Notes: generated by a model from the sequence alone, not told the origin. A stretch of 64,000 nt of DNA from Nevskiaceae bacterium (GCA_024234075.1 JACKOV010000002.1:62001-126000), one strand, 5' to 3'. Positions 31,478 through 39,281 are shown, numbered from the stretch's first letter. Translations and numbers: made by a program.

Positions 31478-31867
31478 GTGCCCGCCGACCGCGCCCCGCT
31501 ACAGCGCCTGACGTTCCCGCCGGACCGGCGAGTACGTCGCAAGCTCGACTTCGAAAGCGCCTACAAGCGCGGCAGACGTTTCTCGGATGGCCTCTTCACC
31601 ATGACCGTGCGTGCCAACGGGCTCGCCGGCCCGCGGCTCGGTCTGGCCATCGCAGCGCGTACCATCGGCAACGCCGTGGCCCGCAACCGCCTGCGCCGGC
31701 TCATCCGCGAGTCGTTCCGGCATGCCCAACACCGGCTGCCCGCAGCGGATATCATCGTCGGCGCCAAGATCGGTGCCCGCAACGCACCGGACCCCATGCG
31801 TCGACAGAGCCTTTCCGCGCTGTGGAAAAAAATCGCGTCACAATGCGCTCCGTCCTCCGCATCCTGA
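31478..31867 (+). CDS. rnpA: Ribonuclease P protein component
   Basis: 129 residues from a GTG at 31478 (VPADRAPLQRLTFPPDRRVRRKLDFESAY). This is the only plausible in-frame start after rpmH; the open frame otherwise continues into rpmH. The signature RNP motif reads RTIGNAVARNRLRRLIRESFR. It binds the RNase P RNA and helps process tRNA 5' ends. The 3' end overlaps yidD by 25 nt. The weak ribosome site suggests translational coupling. Confidence 0.9.
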   Translation: MPADRAPLQRLTFPPDRRVRRKLDFESAYKRGRRFSDGLFTMTVRANGLAGPRLGLAIAARTIGNAVARNRLRRLIRESFRHAQHRLPAADIIVGAKIGARNAPDPMRRQSLSALWKKIASQCAPSSAS

Positions 31868-32112
31868 TCCGCGGCTACCAGCTGATCGTCAGCCCGTGGC
31901 TGGGGCCGCGCTGCCGTTTTCATCCGACCTGTTCGAACTACGCGCTCGAGGCCGTCGACCGGCATGGCGGGCTGCGCGGTGGCTGGCTGGCGCTGCGACG
32001 GATCGGGCGCTGCCATCCCTTTCATCCCGGCGGTTTCGACCCGGTGCCGGACCGTCCTGCGTCGGCGATGGACCTGGCGCCATCGACCGATCCACACAAA
32101 GGATTATCGTGA
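31843..32112 (+). CDS. yidD: Membrane protein insertion efficiency factor YidD
   Basis: 89 residues from the ATG at 31843 (MRSVLRILIRGYQLIVSPWL). Family core GPRCRFHPTCSNYALEAVDRHG with the conserved Cys pair, then RRIGRCHPFHPGGFDPVP. An amphipathic peripheral inner-membrane protein thought to assist YidC. It overlaps rnpA upstream and yidC downstream (GTGA). Confidence 0.95.
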   Translation: MRSVLRILIRGYQLIVSPWLGPRCRFHPTCSNYALEAVDRHGGLRGGWLALRRIGRCHPFHPGGFDPVPDRPASAMDLAPSTDPHKGLS

Positions 32113-33887
32113 GCTCATCAGTCAACGCACGTGTCTTCCTCTGGCTCGGGCTGGTGCTCGCGCTGTGGCTCAACTACGACGCGTGGATGCGTGACTACGG
32201 GCCGAAACCCGGCGAGGTCGTGCAGAGCGCGGCGGACGCAGGTCCGGTCAGCAACACCTCCACGCTCGAGGCGAACATTCCGACGGCCAGTGCGCCGTCG
32301 CCCGCCGCGCCGGCAGTCGCGCCTGCACCGGCACCGCTGGATGCGACGCCGATACCTGCAGCCGTAGCCGGTGCGGAGGGCGAAGCATCACCGGCCGCCG
32401 CCGTTGCCGCCACGCCGGCGGTGGCCGCTGCGTCGACACCGATCTCCGCCACGATCGATGTCCGCACCGACGTGCTCGATCTCGAGATCGGCCTCGCCGG
32501 CGGCGAGCTGCGCCGCGCCGATCTGCTGCGCTATCCGCTGGTCAAGGGCCAGGAGCGCCCCGTACGCCTGTTCAACCGCGAGGTAGAAGCGTTCTACGTG
32601 ATGCAGACAGGTCTCGCCGGCGCGGGCCCCGGCAATTACCCGACACATCTCGCGAACTTCAGCGCCGCGCAGCAGCGCTATGCGCTGGCCGACGGCGCGA
32701 ACGAGCTGCGCGTACCGCTGACCTGGTCCGACCCCGCCACGGGCGTGACCGTGACCAAGACCTATGTCTTGCGCCGCGGCCAGTACGCGATCGATCTCGA
32801 GTACAGCATCGAGAATGCCGGCAGCGCACCTTGGGCAGCGGCCTCATATGCGCAGATCCTGCGCGACGACATTCCCAAAGAGCGCTCGATGTTCAACGTC
32901 GAGACTTATGCCTTCAAGGGCCCCGCGTTCTACGACGGCAACAAGTATCACAAGATCAGCCTCAAGGATGCCGCGGACGTCAGCGGCCAGATCAAGGGCG
33001 GCTGGATCGCCGGCATGCAGCACCACTTCGTCGCCGCGGTGGTGCCCTCCGACACGGCCGAGTATCGCTATTCGATGAAGGTCGACGGCCGGCAGTACCT
33101 GCTGTCGACCGCCGGGCCACTGCAGCAGGTGGCGCCCGGTACGACCGCGACACTGCAGGAGAAGCTGTTCGTCGGACCCAAGCTGCAGGCCCAGCTCGAG
33201 CGCACCGGCCCGCGGCTCGACCTGGTCGCCGATTACGGCATGCTGACGCTGCTCGCCAAGCCGCTGTTCTGGCTGCTCGAACAGGCCCACAAGCTGACCG
33301 GCAACTGGGGCTGGGCGATCATCCTGATCACCGCACTGCTGAAGCTGGTGTTCTACCCGCTGTCCGAAGCCTCGGGCAAATCCATGGCGAAGATGCGCGT
33401 GCTGGCCCCGCGCATCAAGAACCTGCAGGAAACCTACAAGGACGATCGCGAAAAGCTCGGCAAGGCGATGATGGAGATGTACCAGCGCGAGAAGATCAAT
33501 CCGCTGGCCGGCTGTTTGCCGATCCTGGTACAGATGCCCGTGTTCTTCGCGTTCTACTGGGTGCTGCTCGAGAGCGTCGAGATGCGCCAGGCACCCTTCA
33601 TGGGCTGGATCCAGGATCTCTCGGCCAAGGATCCCCTGTTTGTGCTGCCGATCATCATGGCCGTGGCCATGTTCGTGCAGTACAAACTGAACCCCGCGCC
33701 GCCGGACCCGATCCAGGCCAAGGTGTTCATGATCCTGCCGCTGGTGATGTCGGTGACCTTCGCGTTTTTCCCCGCGGGCCTGGTGCTCTACTGGGTGACC
33801 AACACCATCCTGTCGATCGCGCAGCAGTGGAATATCAACCGCCGCATCGAAGCGGCGGCGAAGAAGGGCAAGGCGGCGGCGGCTTGA
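32109..33887 (+). CDS. yidC: Membrane protein insertase YidC
   Basis: 592 residues from a GTG at 32109 preceded by AAAGGA. It has an N-terminal membrane anchor (VFLWLGLVLALWLNYDAWM), an Ala/Pro-rich linker of about 80 residues that makes it longer than E. coli YidC (548), the periplasmic beta-supersandwich domain, and the conserved C-terminal five-TM insertase (GNWGWAIILITALLKLVFYPLS ... LPILVQMPVFFAFYWVLLESVEMR ... LVLYWVTNTILSIAQQW). It inserts membrane proteins alone or with SecYEG. Confidence 0.96.
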   Translation: MSSSVNARVFLWLGLVLALWLNYDAWMRDYGPKPGEVVQSAADAGPVSNTSTLEANIPTASAPSPAAPAVAPAPAPLDATPIPAAVAGAEGEASPAAAVAATPAVAAASTPISATIDVRTDVLDLEIGLAGGELRRADLLRYPLVKGQERPVRLFNREVEAFYVMQTGLAGAGPGNYPTHLANFSAAQQRYALADGANELRVPLTWSDPATGVTVTKTYVLRRGQYAIDLEYSIENAGSAPWAAASYAQILRDDIPKERSMFNVETYAFKGPAFYDGNKYHKISLKDAADVSGQIKGGWIAGMQHHFVAAVVPSDTAEYRYSMKVDGRQYLLSTAGPLQQVAPGTTATLQEKLFVGPKLQAQLERTGPRLDLVADYGMLTLLAKPLFWLLEQAHKLTGNWGWAIILITALLKLVFYPLSEASGKSMAKMRVLAPRIKNLQETYKDDREKLGKAMMEMYQREKINPLAGCLPILVQMPVFFAFYWVLLESVEMRQAPFMGWIQDLSAKDPLFVLPIIMAVAMFVQYKLNPAPPDPIQAKVFMILPLVMSVTFAFFPAGLVLYWVTNTILSIAQQWNINRRIEAAAKKGKAAAA

Positions 33888-34086
33888 TGCTTTAGGGCCC
33901 CCGGTATCGCTCCGTCAGGCCGCCGGTGCCGAAAGCCGGCAAGCTGAAAGACCGCGGTTCATTGGCGGCGCGGGCCTTCAGCGCAAGGCGCAGACCTTCG
34001 TGACAATCGGCCAGCTTGCGGGAGCGTGCCGGCAGAATGCCACGCTTTGTGGTGCGAACCCCCGGCGCCAGAGTTAGGCTTCATCC

Positions 34087-35448
34087 ATGGCGCATGCCGA
34101 CACGATCGTCGCAGCCGCAACCCCACCGGGGCGTGGGGGCGTCGGCATCGTGCGCGTCTCCGGGCCGAAGGTGCCCGAGTACGCCGCCGTGCTGCTCGGC
34201 GAATTGCCGCAACCGCGACGCGCCACCATCGCAGCCTTCCGCGATGCTGCCGGTGAACCGATCGATGTCGGCCTGGCGCTGTTCTTCCCCGGCCCCAAGT
34301 CCTATACCGGCGAGCACGTGCTCGAGCTGCACGGTCACGGCGGCCCGGTGGTCGTCGAGGCACTGGTCGCAAGGGTGGTCGAGCTCGGTGCCCGCCGTGC
34401 ACGGCCCGGCGAATTCACCCAGCGCGCTTTCCTCAACGACAAGATCGACCTCGCTCAGGCCGAAGCGGTCGCCGACCTGATCGACGCCGGCTCGACCCAG
34501 GCCGCGCGCGCCGCCATGCGTTCGCTGCAGGGCGAGTTCTCAGCGATGGTGCAGGGCCTCAACGAAGCGGTCATCGATCTGCGCGCCTTCGTCGAAGCCG
34601 CGATCGATTTCCCGGAAGAAGAGATCGACTTCCTCGCCGACGAGGAACTGACCCGCCGACTCGAGTTGGTGCGCACGCATTTCGACGCGGTCGAGAAGAG
34701 CGCCCGCCAGGGCCGCGTGCTGCGCGACGGCATGACCGTGGTGATCGCCGGCCGCCCGAACGCCGGCAAGTCCAGCCTGTTGAACCGCCTCGCCGGCTAC
34801 GACGCCGCGATCGTCACGCCGGTCGCCGGCACCACCCGCGATGTGGTCCGCGAACGCATCGACATCGACGGCATGCCGCTGCATGTGCTCGATACCGCCG
34901 GCCTGCGCGAGCGCGCCGCCGATGCCGTGGAGGAGGAGGGCATGCGCCGTGCCCGCTCCGAGATCGCCCGTGCCGACCGTGTGCTATTCGTGATCGATGG
35001 CGCGGCGGACCCGCAAGCCCGCGCCTATCACGAGGAACGCGACACCTTGCCAGCCGACGTGCCCGTCACACTGGTGCTGAACAAATGCGATCTGGCAACC
35101 GGTGTGCCGCTGGCCGACACCGTCACCCTCGCGGGCCCGAAGTGGATTCCGGTCTCTGCGCATACCGGCGATGGCCTGCAGTTGCTGCGCGATCATCTCA
35201 AACAAAGCATGGGCTATGTCGCACCGGAGGCGGGTACCGTCTCGGCGCGTGCCCGCCACCTCGATGCGCTGGCGCTGGCACGCCGCCATGTCGAGGAAGC
35301 CGCGCGTCAGCTCATCGAGGCCCGTGCCGGCGAACTGGTCGCCGAAGAGCTGCGGCTTGCGCAGCGGGCGCTCGATGAAATTACCGGAACGTTCAGCAGC
35401 GATGATTTACTGGGGCGGATATTCGGGAGTTTCTGCATCGGAAAATAG
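34087..35448 (+). CDS. mnmE: tRNA modification GTPase MnmE
   Basis: 453 residues. N-terminal folate-binding domain (DTIVAAATPPGRGGVGIVRVSG), helical domain, and an inserted G domain with GRPNAGKSSLLNRL, DTAGLRE and NKCD. It ends in the C-x-G-K motif FCIGK with the functional Cys. With MnmG it installs cmnm5 at U34 of certain tRNAs. The 3' end of this gene is a known insertion target for integrative elements (for example SGI1), and an integrase gene follows here. 33888-34086 upstream holds nothing recognisable. Confidence 0.97.
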   Translation: MAHADTIVAAATPPGRGGVGIVRVSGPKVPEYAAVLLGELPQPRRATIAAFRDAAGEPIDVGLALFFPGPKSYTGEHVLELHGHGGPVVVEALVARVVELGARRARPGEFTQRAFLNDKIDLAQAEAVADLIDAGSTQAARAAMRSLQGEFSAMVQGLNEAVIDLRAFVEAAIDFPEEEIDFLADEELTRRLELVRTHFDAVEKSARQGRVLRDGMTVVIAGRPNAGKSSLLNRLAGYDAAIVTPVAGTTRDVVRERIDIDGMPLHVLDTAGLRERAADAVEEEGMRRARSEIARADRVLFVIDGAADPQARAYHEERDTLPADVPVTLVLNKCDLATGVPLADTVTLAGPKWIPVSAHTGDGLQLLRDHLKQSMGYVAPEAGTVSARARHLDALALARRHVEEAARQLIEARAGELVAEELRLAQRALDEITGTFSSDDLLGRIFGSFCIGK

Positions 35449-35559
35449 CGAGGCGTCCGGAGTCATCCGGAGGCATCCACAAACAGCTGCCGAAGTGCTG
35501 AGGTTCTTGGCGTTTTCGTCCACTAACGTCGATTGCCCTCCGGGGGCAGCCTTGCTAAT

Positions 35560-35595
35560 GTGCCCCCATAGGTGCCCCCATAGGTGCCCCCATAC
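35560..35595 (+). repeat. Three tandem 12-bp repeats upstream of integrase
   Basis: Three consecutive copies of GTGCCCCCATAG (the third ends AC). An inverted copy, CCATGGGGGCAC, lies at 35635-35646 around the integrase start, and a shorter GTGGGGCAC near 35616. Iterated TGCCCCC motifs are typical in front of P4-type integrase genes and are plausible arm-type integrase binding sites that also control the int promoter. Confidence 0.6.
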
Positions 35596-35648
35596 GGAGG
35601 GTGTGCAGAACGCCGTGGGGCACCGGTCGATTTTCCATGGGGGCACGC

Positions 35649-36881
35649 ATGGCGCTCACCGACACCAAACTGCAGCGATTGCAGCCTCGCGAGCGGCCCT
35701 ATCAGTCCGCTGATGGCGGCGGGCTGTACGTCGAGGTGCAGCCAACGGGCAAGAAGGTCTGGCGCATGCAGTACCGACTCGGCGGTCGGGACGCGCGCAA
35801 GGAGCGGGTCACTCTCGGGGAATATCCCGCGCACACCATCGCCCAGGCACGCCTGTGGCGTGAGCAGTGTCGAGCGCTGATCGCCCACGGTCGATCGCCG
35901 GCCGCCGCGAAGCAGGCCGATAAGGAAGCCCGCGCCGCGCGCGCCACCGATTCCGTCGCCGCGTTCGCCGACCTCTGGTACGCCGACATCGTCAGCCGCA
36001 CCAACAGCGAACCGCGAAACATCCGCCGCGTGCTCGACAAGGACGTGCTGCCCGCCATCGGCGAGAAGCCCGTGGCCGATGTCACCATCCAGGACGTTCT
36101 CGCGATCACGGATGCCGTGAAGGCCCGCGGCGCCGACCAGATGGCATTGCAGACCCGCAACGTCATCAAGCGCCTGTTCGCCTACGCCATCGCGCGCGGC
36201 AAGACCCGGTTCAATCCGGCCGCCGCCATCGAGGCGAGATTCATCGCGACCGCCCGCAGTCGCGACGTGGCACTGACACAGACAGAAATCGGCCAGCTAC
36301 TGCGCGGTATCTACCAGTCGTCCATTCGCCGCCAACACAAGCTGGCCCTGCACCTGTTGGTCCTGTGCATGGTCCGCAAGGGCGAGTTGATCGGCGCGCG
36401 TTGGGACGAGATCGACTTCGACAAGTCGGAGTGGCTGATCCCGTCCGAGCGCATGAAGAAGGACAAGCCGCACCTGGTGCCGCTGTCGAAGCAGGCGATT
36501 GCGATGTTCGAGGAGCTGAAGGGCCTCGCGAGCAAGTCGCAGTGGGTGTTGCCGAGCCGGAACACGCTGAAGGAGCCCATCGCGCACAGCACGCTGAATC
36601 AGGCGATCCGCTCGCTGGATCTCGGCGTGCGCGACTTCGTGATCCACGACTTCCGCCGCACGGCCTCGACGCAGCTGCACGAGGCCGGCTTCAACTCCGA
36701 CTGGATCGAGAAGGCCCTCGCCCATGAGCAGAAGGGCGTCCGCGGCGTCTACAACAAGGCCGAGTACCTGGCTCAGCGCCGGGAAATGCTCCAGTGGTGG
36801 GCCGACCTGGTCGACGCGCAGATCGAGGAGGGCCGGAAGGTCGTGATTGGGCGGTTCGGGAAGGCGTTCCAGGCGGCGTGA
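35649..36881 (+). CDS. int: P4-type tyrosine integrase
   Basis: 410 residues from the ATG at 35649 (MALTDTKLQRLQPRERPYQ); an ATG four codons upstream is possible. N-terminal DUF4102-type arm-binding domain (YQSADGGGLYVEVQPTGKKVWRMQYR), core-binding SAM-like domain, and catalytic domain with Arg in MVRKGELIGARW, HDFRRTASTQLHEAG for the H-x-x-R box, HEQKGVRG, and the Tyr nucleophile in VYNKAEY. All catalytic residues look intact. It directly follows mnmE, consistent with site-specific insertion at the mnmE end. Convergent with fic (37 bp apart). Confidence 0.93.
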   Translation: MALTDTKLQRLQPRERPYQSADGGGLYVEVQPTGKKVWRMQYRLGGRDARKERVTLGEYPAHTIAQARLWREQCRALIAHGRSPAAAKQADKEARAARATDSVAAFADLWYADIVSRTNSEPRNIRRVLDKDVLPAIGEKPVADVTIQDVLAITDAVKARGADQMALQTRNVIKRLFAYAIARGKTRFNPAAAIEARFIATARSRDVALTQTEIGQLLRGIYQSSIRRQHKLALHLLVLCMVRKGELIGARWDEIDFDKSEWLIPSERMKKDKPHLVPLSKQAIAMFEELKGLASKSQWVLPSRNTLKEPIAHSTLNQAIRSLDLGVRDFVIHDFRRTASTQLHEAGFNSDWIEKALAHEQKGVRGVYNKAEYLAQRREMLQWWADLVDAQIEEGRKVVIGRFGKAFQAA

Positions 36882-36918
36882 ATCAGGTCGAGCAGCGCCG
36901 CCAGCCGCTCCCGCTCAC

Positions 36919-38082
36919 TCACGGCGTCTCCATCTCCGCCGCCAGTTCCTTCACGTACTCGCGGTAGCTGAACACCCGTCCGCGCTGCCGGTTCGTGATC
37001 TCGCCCACGACCTCGATACGCTCCAGATGCGCCAGCGACTTGTTGACCGTCGCCGCCGTGAGTCCGGTGGCCTTCACCAGCGATGTCGCCGTCGCGATCG
37101 GCTGCCGCTGCAGCGCCTGATGCACCGCAAGCGCGGAGGGCGCCGCTCGCCCGAGCCTGGCGATCCGGTCGCGGTCCCCGTTCACCAGCGCGAGCAGAGT
37201 GTTTGCTGTCGCCACCGCCTGCGTCGCGCTCGCGTCGATGCCTTCGGCGAAGAAATCGAGCCAGCGCTCCCAGTCGCCGCGCAGCCGCACTTCGTTCAGC
37301 AGCTCGTAGTACAGCGCGCGGTGCTTCTTGAAGTAGAGGCTGGGATAGAGCATCGGCTCGCGCAGCACGCCGTCGGCAACCAGTTGCAGCACGATCAGCA
37401 GCCGACCGATGCGACCGTTGCCATCCAGAAACGGGTGGATGGTCTCGAACTGCACGTGCGCCAGCGCCGCCTTCAGCAGCGGCGGCACGGGCTCCGGCTT
37501 GTCGTTGAGGAACCGCTCCAGCGGCGCGAGGCATTTCGGCACCTCGTCGGCCGGCGGCGGAACGAACACCGCGTTGCCGGGCCGTGTGCCGCCGATCCAC
37601 ACCTGACTGCGACGCAGCTCGCCCGGCGCCTTGGCCTTGCCGCCTGGATGCGAGAGCAGCACCCGATGCATGTCGCACACCAGCCGCGTACACACCGGCA
37701 AGCCGCCGCGCAGCCCTTCGAGGCCCTGCTCCAGCGCGGCGACGCAGCGGCTCACCTCGCGCGCATCCTCGACTGGCACGCCCGGCACCTCGTCGATCTC
37801 GTAGAGCAGCAGGTCCGCGAGCGAGGACTGGGTGCCCTCGATCTGCGACGACAGCACCGCCTCCTTGCGCACGAAGCTGTAGAGCAGCAGCGCCGCATTC
37901 GGCAGCAGCGCGGTGACCGAGTCGAGCCGACCCAGGGCGACGAGGGCCGCGTCGAACCGGTGGCGCAGCGCTGCCGACCAGACGAGTGGCGGCTCGGGCG
38001 GCAGGGGTGCCGGGACGAAGGCCCGGAAGGCCTCGTCCGTCGTCGAGACCGTCACATAGTGGCCGGATTGGGGTCGATGCAT
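36919..38082 (-). CDS. Fic family protein (class II, with winged helix)
   Basis: 387 residues. An N-terminal inhibitory motif (SSQIEGTQSSLADLL near residues 77-91) with the autoinhibitory S-x-x-x-E-G pattern. Catalytic Fic motif HPFLDGNGRIGRLLI around residue 215, complete with His, Asp, Asn and both Arg. The C-terminal winged helix (TSLVKATGLTAATVNKSLAHLERI) probably binds DNA. It is predicted to AMPylate (or otherwise modify) a protein target. No antitoxin partner gene is needed in this class. The palindrome just upstream suggests autorepression. Confidence 0.92.
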   Translation of the reverse strand: MHRPQSGHYVTVSTTDEAFRAFVPAPLPPEPPLVWSAALRHRFDAALVALGRLDSVTALLPNAALLLYSFVRKEAVLSSQIEGTQSSLADLLLYEIDEVPGVPVEDAREVSRCVAALEQGLEGLRGGLPVCTRLVCDMHRVLLSHPGGKAKAPGELRRSQVWIGGTRPGNAVFVPPPADEVPKCLAPLERFLNDKPEPVPPLLKAALAHVQFETIHPFLDGNGRIGRLLIVLQLVADGVLREPMLYPSLYFKKHRALYYELLNEVRLRGDWERWLDFFAEGIDASATQAVATANTLLALVNGDRDRIARLGRAAPSALAVHQALQRQPIATATSLVKATGLTAATVNKSLAHLERIEVVGEITNRQRGRVFSYREYVKELAAEMETP

Positions 38083-38092
38083 CGGAGTCGCG

Positions 38093-38125
38093 AACCTAAA
38101 ACAAGCAAGGCTCTTATTTTAGGTT
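38093..38125. promoter_or_regulatory. Inverted repeat in the fic promoter
   Basis: Perfect 9-bp arms AACCTAAAA (38093-38101) and TTTTAGGTT (38117-38125), 15 nt apart, starting 11 bp upstream of the fic ATG. Likely operator for the Fic C-terminal winged helix, or for the divergent HTH gene product. Confidence 0.55.
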
Positions 38126-38188
38126 TATCAGCGTAACTAAATCTACAAGCCATGGTTTGGTTGCGACTGCGTTAGAATTCTCTGGAAT

Positions 38189-38386
38189 CTGATACCTTCA
38201 GCTGAGGTCCTGACCATCCGGGAGGCCGCCGCGCTCCTGAAACTCGCCGAAAAGACCGTCTACACGATGGCCCAGGCGGGGGAGATCCCGGCCTTCAAGA
38301 TCCGCGGCCAGTGGCGCATCAAGCGCAGCGAGTTCGATCGCTGGCTCGACGCCCAGCCGCGCGGCGGCGAGGCCGGTGCCCGATGA
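38189..38386 (+). CDS. Excisionase-like helix-turn-helix protein (start codon abnormal)
   Basis: About 65 residues with the HTH_17/excisionase pattern: VLTIREAAALLKLAEKTVYT, MAQAGEIPAFKIRGQWR, IKRSEFDRWLDAQ. The frame is open upstream but has no ATG, GTG or TTG. CTG at 38189 or 38210 are the only near-cognate options, so the start has probably been lost or a CTG is used. The stop overlaps the ATG of the following helicase fragment (ATGA), indicating an ancestral two-gene unit. A DNA-binding regulator by family. Confidence 0.6.
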   Translation: MIPSAEVLTIREAAALLKLAEKTVYTMAQAGEIPAFKIRGQWRIKRSEFDRWLDAQPRGGEAGAR

Positions 38387-38589
38387 GCACCGGTGCTACG
38401 AGCCTGGCGCTCGACATCTTCGCGCTTCGTGACTCGGTCATCGACAAGTACAAGCACTTCGCCACCTCGTTCACGACCATCCACGCACCCGACATCAAGG
38501 TGCAGGTCGAAGCCATCTACGCGGAGCGGCGCTGCTGACCCGAACCGCTCATCCAGATCAACCCAAGTTACAAGCGGACGACCGACATC
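38383..38589 (+). pseudogene. N-terminal fragment of a large DEAD/DEAH-type helicase, with nonsense codon
   Basis: MSTGATSLALDIFALRDSVI and the segment DKYKHFATSFTTIHAPDIKV resemble, from memory of such proteins, the N-terminus of large DUF1998-type island helicases. The frame hits TGA at 38536-38538 but continues PEPLIQINPSYKRTTDI, where relatives have WPEP, so TGG changed to TGA. After residue ~68 the homology stops and the frame runs into cas7e-like sequence. It retains no ATPase motif and cannot be functional as a helicase. Family assignment is moderate. Confidence 0.55.
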
Positions 38590-38628
38590 CCGAGCCCCGT
38601 GGCTCGAGGCGCCGGCACTTCGGCGACC

Positions 38629-38988
38629 ATGGCGAGCGAGGGCTCACTCGAGGACAAGATCAGCGACAAGCAGGCTACAGAATGGGCCAGGCAGATCGCC
38701 GAAGTATACGGCGCGCTCAAGAAAGATCAGCCACTGGAAATCGAACAGCTCGTGCACGTCGCGCCAGAGGAATGCTCCACTCTCGATGCGTAGGTGGAAA
38801 AACTGCTACGAGAAAAGCGAGCTCCCGATCAGACAGGACTGGATGAACTGCTGCATGAGCAAGCAGCTGTGGACATCGCAATGTTCGGCCGGATGCTGGC
38901 ATCGAAACCAACGCACAATAGTAACGCTGCAGCGCAGGTGGCACATGCTCTCGGAGTGCACGGCTCTGTTATCGAGGACGACTACGCG
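38629..38988 (+). pseudogene. cas7: Internal fragment of type I-E cas7 (cse4/casC)
   Basis: Translated in one frame it gives KISDKQATEWARQIAEVYGA, LEIEQLVHVAPEE, a TAG at 38791-38793, then VEKLLREKR and the segment AVDIAMFGRMLASKP-AAAQVAHAL-IEDDY. The block VDIA-FGRM ... QVAHA ... H ... EDDY is the hallmark core of Cas7e (E. coli CasC: VDIALSGRM ... IAHAITTH). The expected continuation FTAVDDL is missing; the sequence breaks 22 nt before the CRISPR-like repeat. About 115 of roughly 350 residues remain, with neither proper N- nor C-terminus. The Cascade backbone subunit is thus dead here. Confidence 0.75.
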
Positions 38989-39007
38989 TGGCTCATTGGG
39001 GAGAAAC

Positions 39008-39034
39008 GTTCCCCGCATACGCGGGGATGCACCG
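39008..39034 (+). CRISPR. Solitary type I-E-like CRISPR repeat
   Basis: 27 bp beginning GTTCCCCGC, with the palindromic core CCCCGCATACGCGGGG at 39011-39026 and ending GATGCACCG. This agrees with the common I-E repeat type (GTTCCCCGCATACGCGGGG, then ATGAACCG) except for one base near the end. No second copy lies within a repeat-spacer distance, so it is an orphan unit and not an array. Its position 22 nt after a cas7e fragment argues against coincidence. There is no T-run, so a terminator is unlikely. Confidence 0.6.
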
Positions 39035-39281
39035 CGCGCTGCGTTTCAGTTTCTCGTCGAATGCCTCGCGCTCGATCCACACCGACATCGATGGCTACTC
39101 GGTCGAGAACCTGCGCCTCGGCTATCGCTCCGACGCCGGCTGGGAGCTGCATGGCTGGGTCCGAAACCTGCGCGATACCGAGTACTGCGAGCTGCTGGCG
39201 ACGATCCCGGGCGATACCGGCCTGATCGCCAGCCAGCTCGGCGACCCGTGGAGGAATGGCATTACGGTGCGGGTAGCGCGC
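39035..39281 (+). pseudogene. C-terminal remnant of a TonB-dependent receptor
   Basis: Reads LRFSFSSNASRSIHTDIDGY, then SVENLRLGYRSDAGWELHGW, VRNLRDTEYCELLATIPGDT and GLIASQLGDPWRNGITVRV. This is the last beta-strands of a TonB-dependent outer-membrane receptor (the NLRLGYR, GWVRNLRDTEY and GDP...GITVRV segments are characteristic). The normal terminal Phe and stop are replaced by a run-on to 39398, indicating a small indel, and everything upstream is missing at the CRISPR-repeat junction. Probably part of the original chromosome that was truncated by the island or a deletion. Confidence 0.65.

Larger units (their letters stand above)
35449..39034. mobile_element. Decayed integrative element/genomic island next to mnmE
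   Basis: Boundaries are inferred. The left edge is the mnmE 3' end. The right edge is set at the CRISPR-like repeat that joins a truncated TonB-receptor tail. Contents: P4-type integrase, Fic protein, HTH gene, and helicase and cas7e fragments with nonsense codons. No second copy of the mnmE 3' sequence (TTCTGCATCGGAAAATAG) was found downstream, so att sites are not demonstrated. The mix of intact and broken genes points to an old, partly deleted island. Confidence 0.6.

Noticed and set aside
35431..35448. mnmE 3' end as attL with an attR copy downstream
   Set aside because: I looked for a repeat of TTCTGCATCGGAAAATAG through 45 kb and found none, so att sites are not annotated.
39008..39034. 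Reading the hairpin at this position as a rho-independent terminator
   Set aside because: No T-run follows on either strand, and the sequence beyond the stem matches I-E repeat ends.
38794..39225. 143-codon plus-strand frame spanning the cas7e fragment and the receptor tail
   Set aside because: It has no conventional start and reads the receptor remnant in the wrong frame; it is explained as pseudogene sequence.
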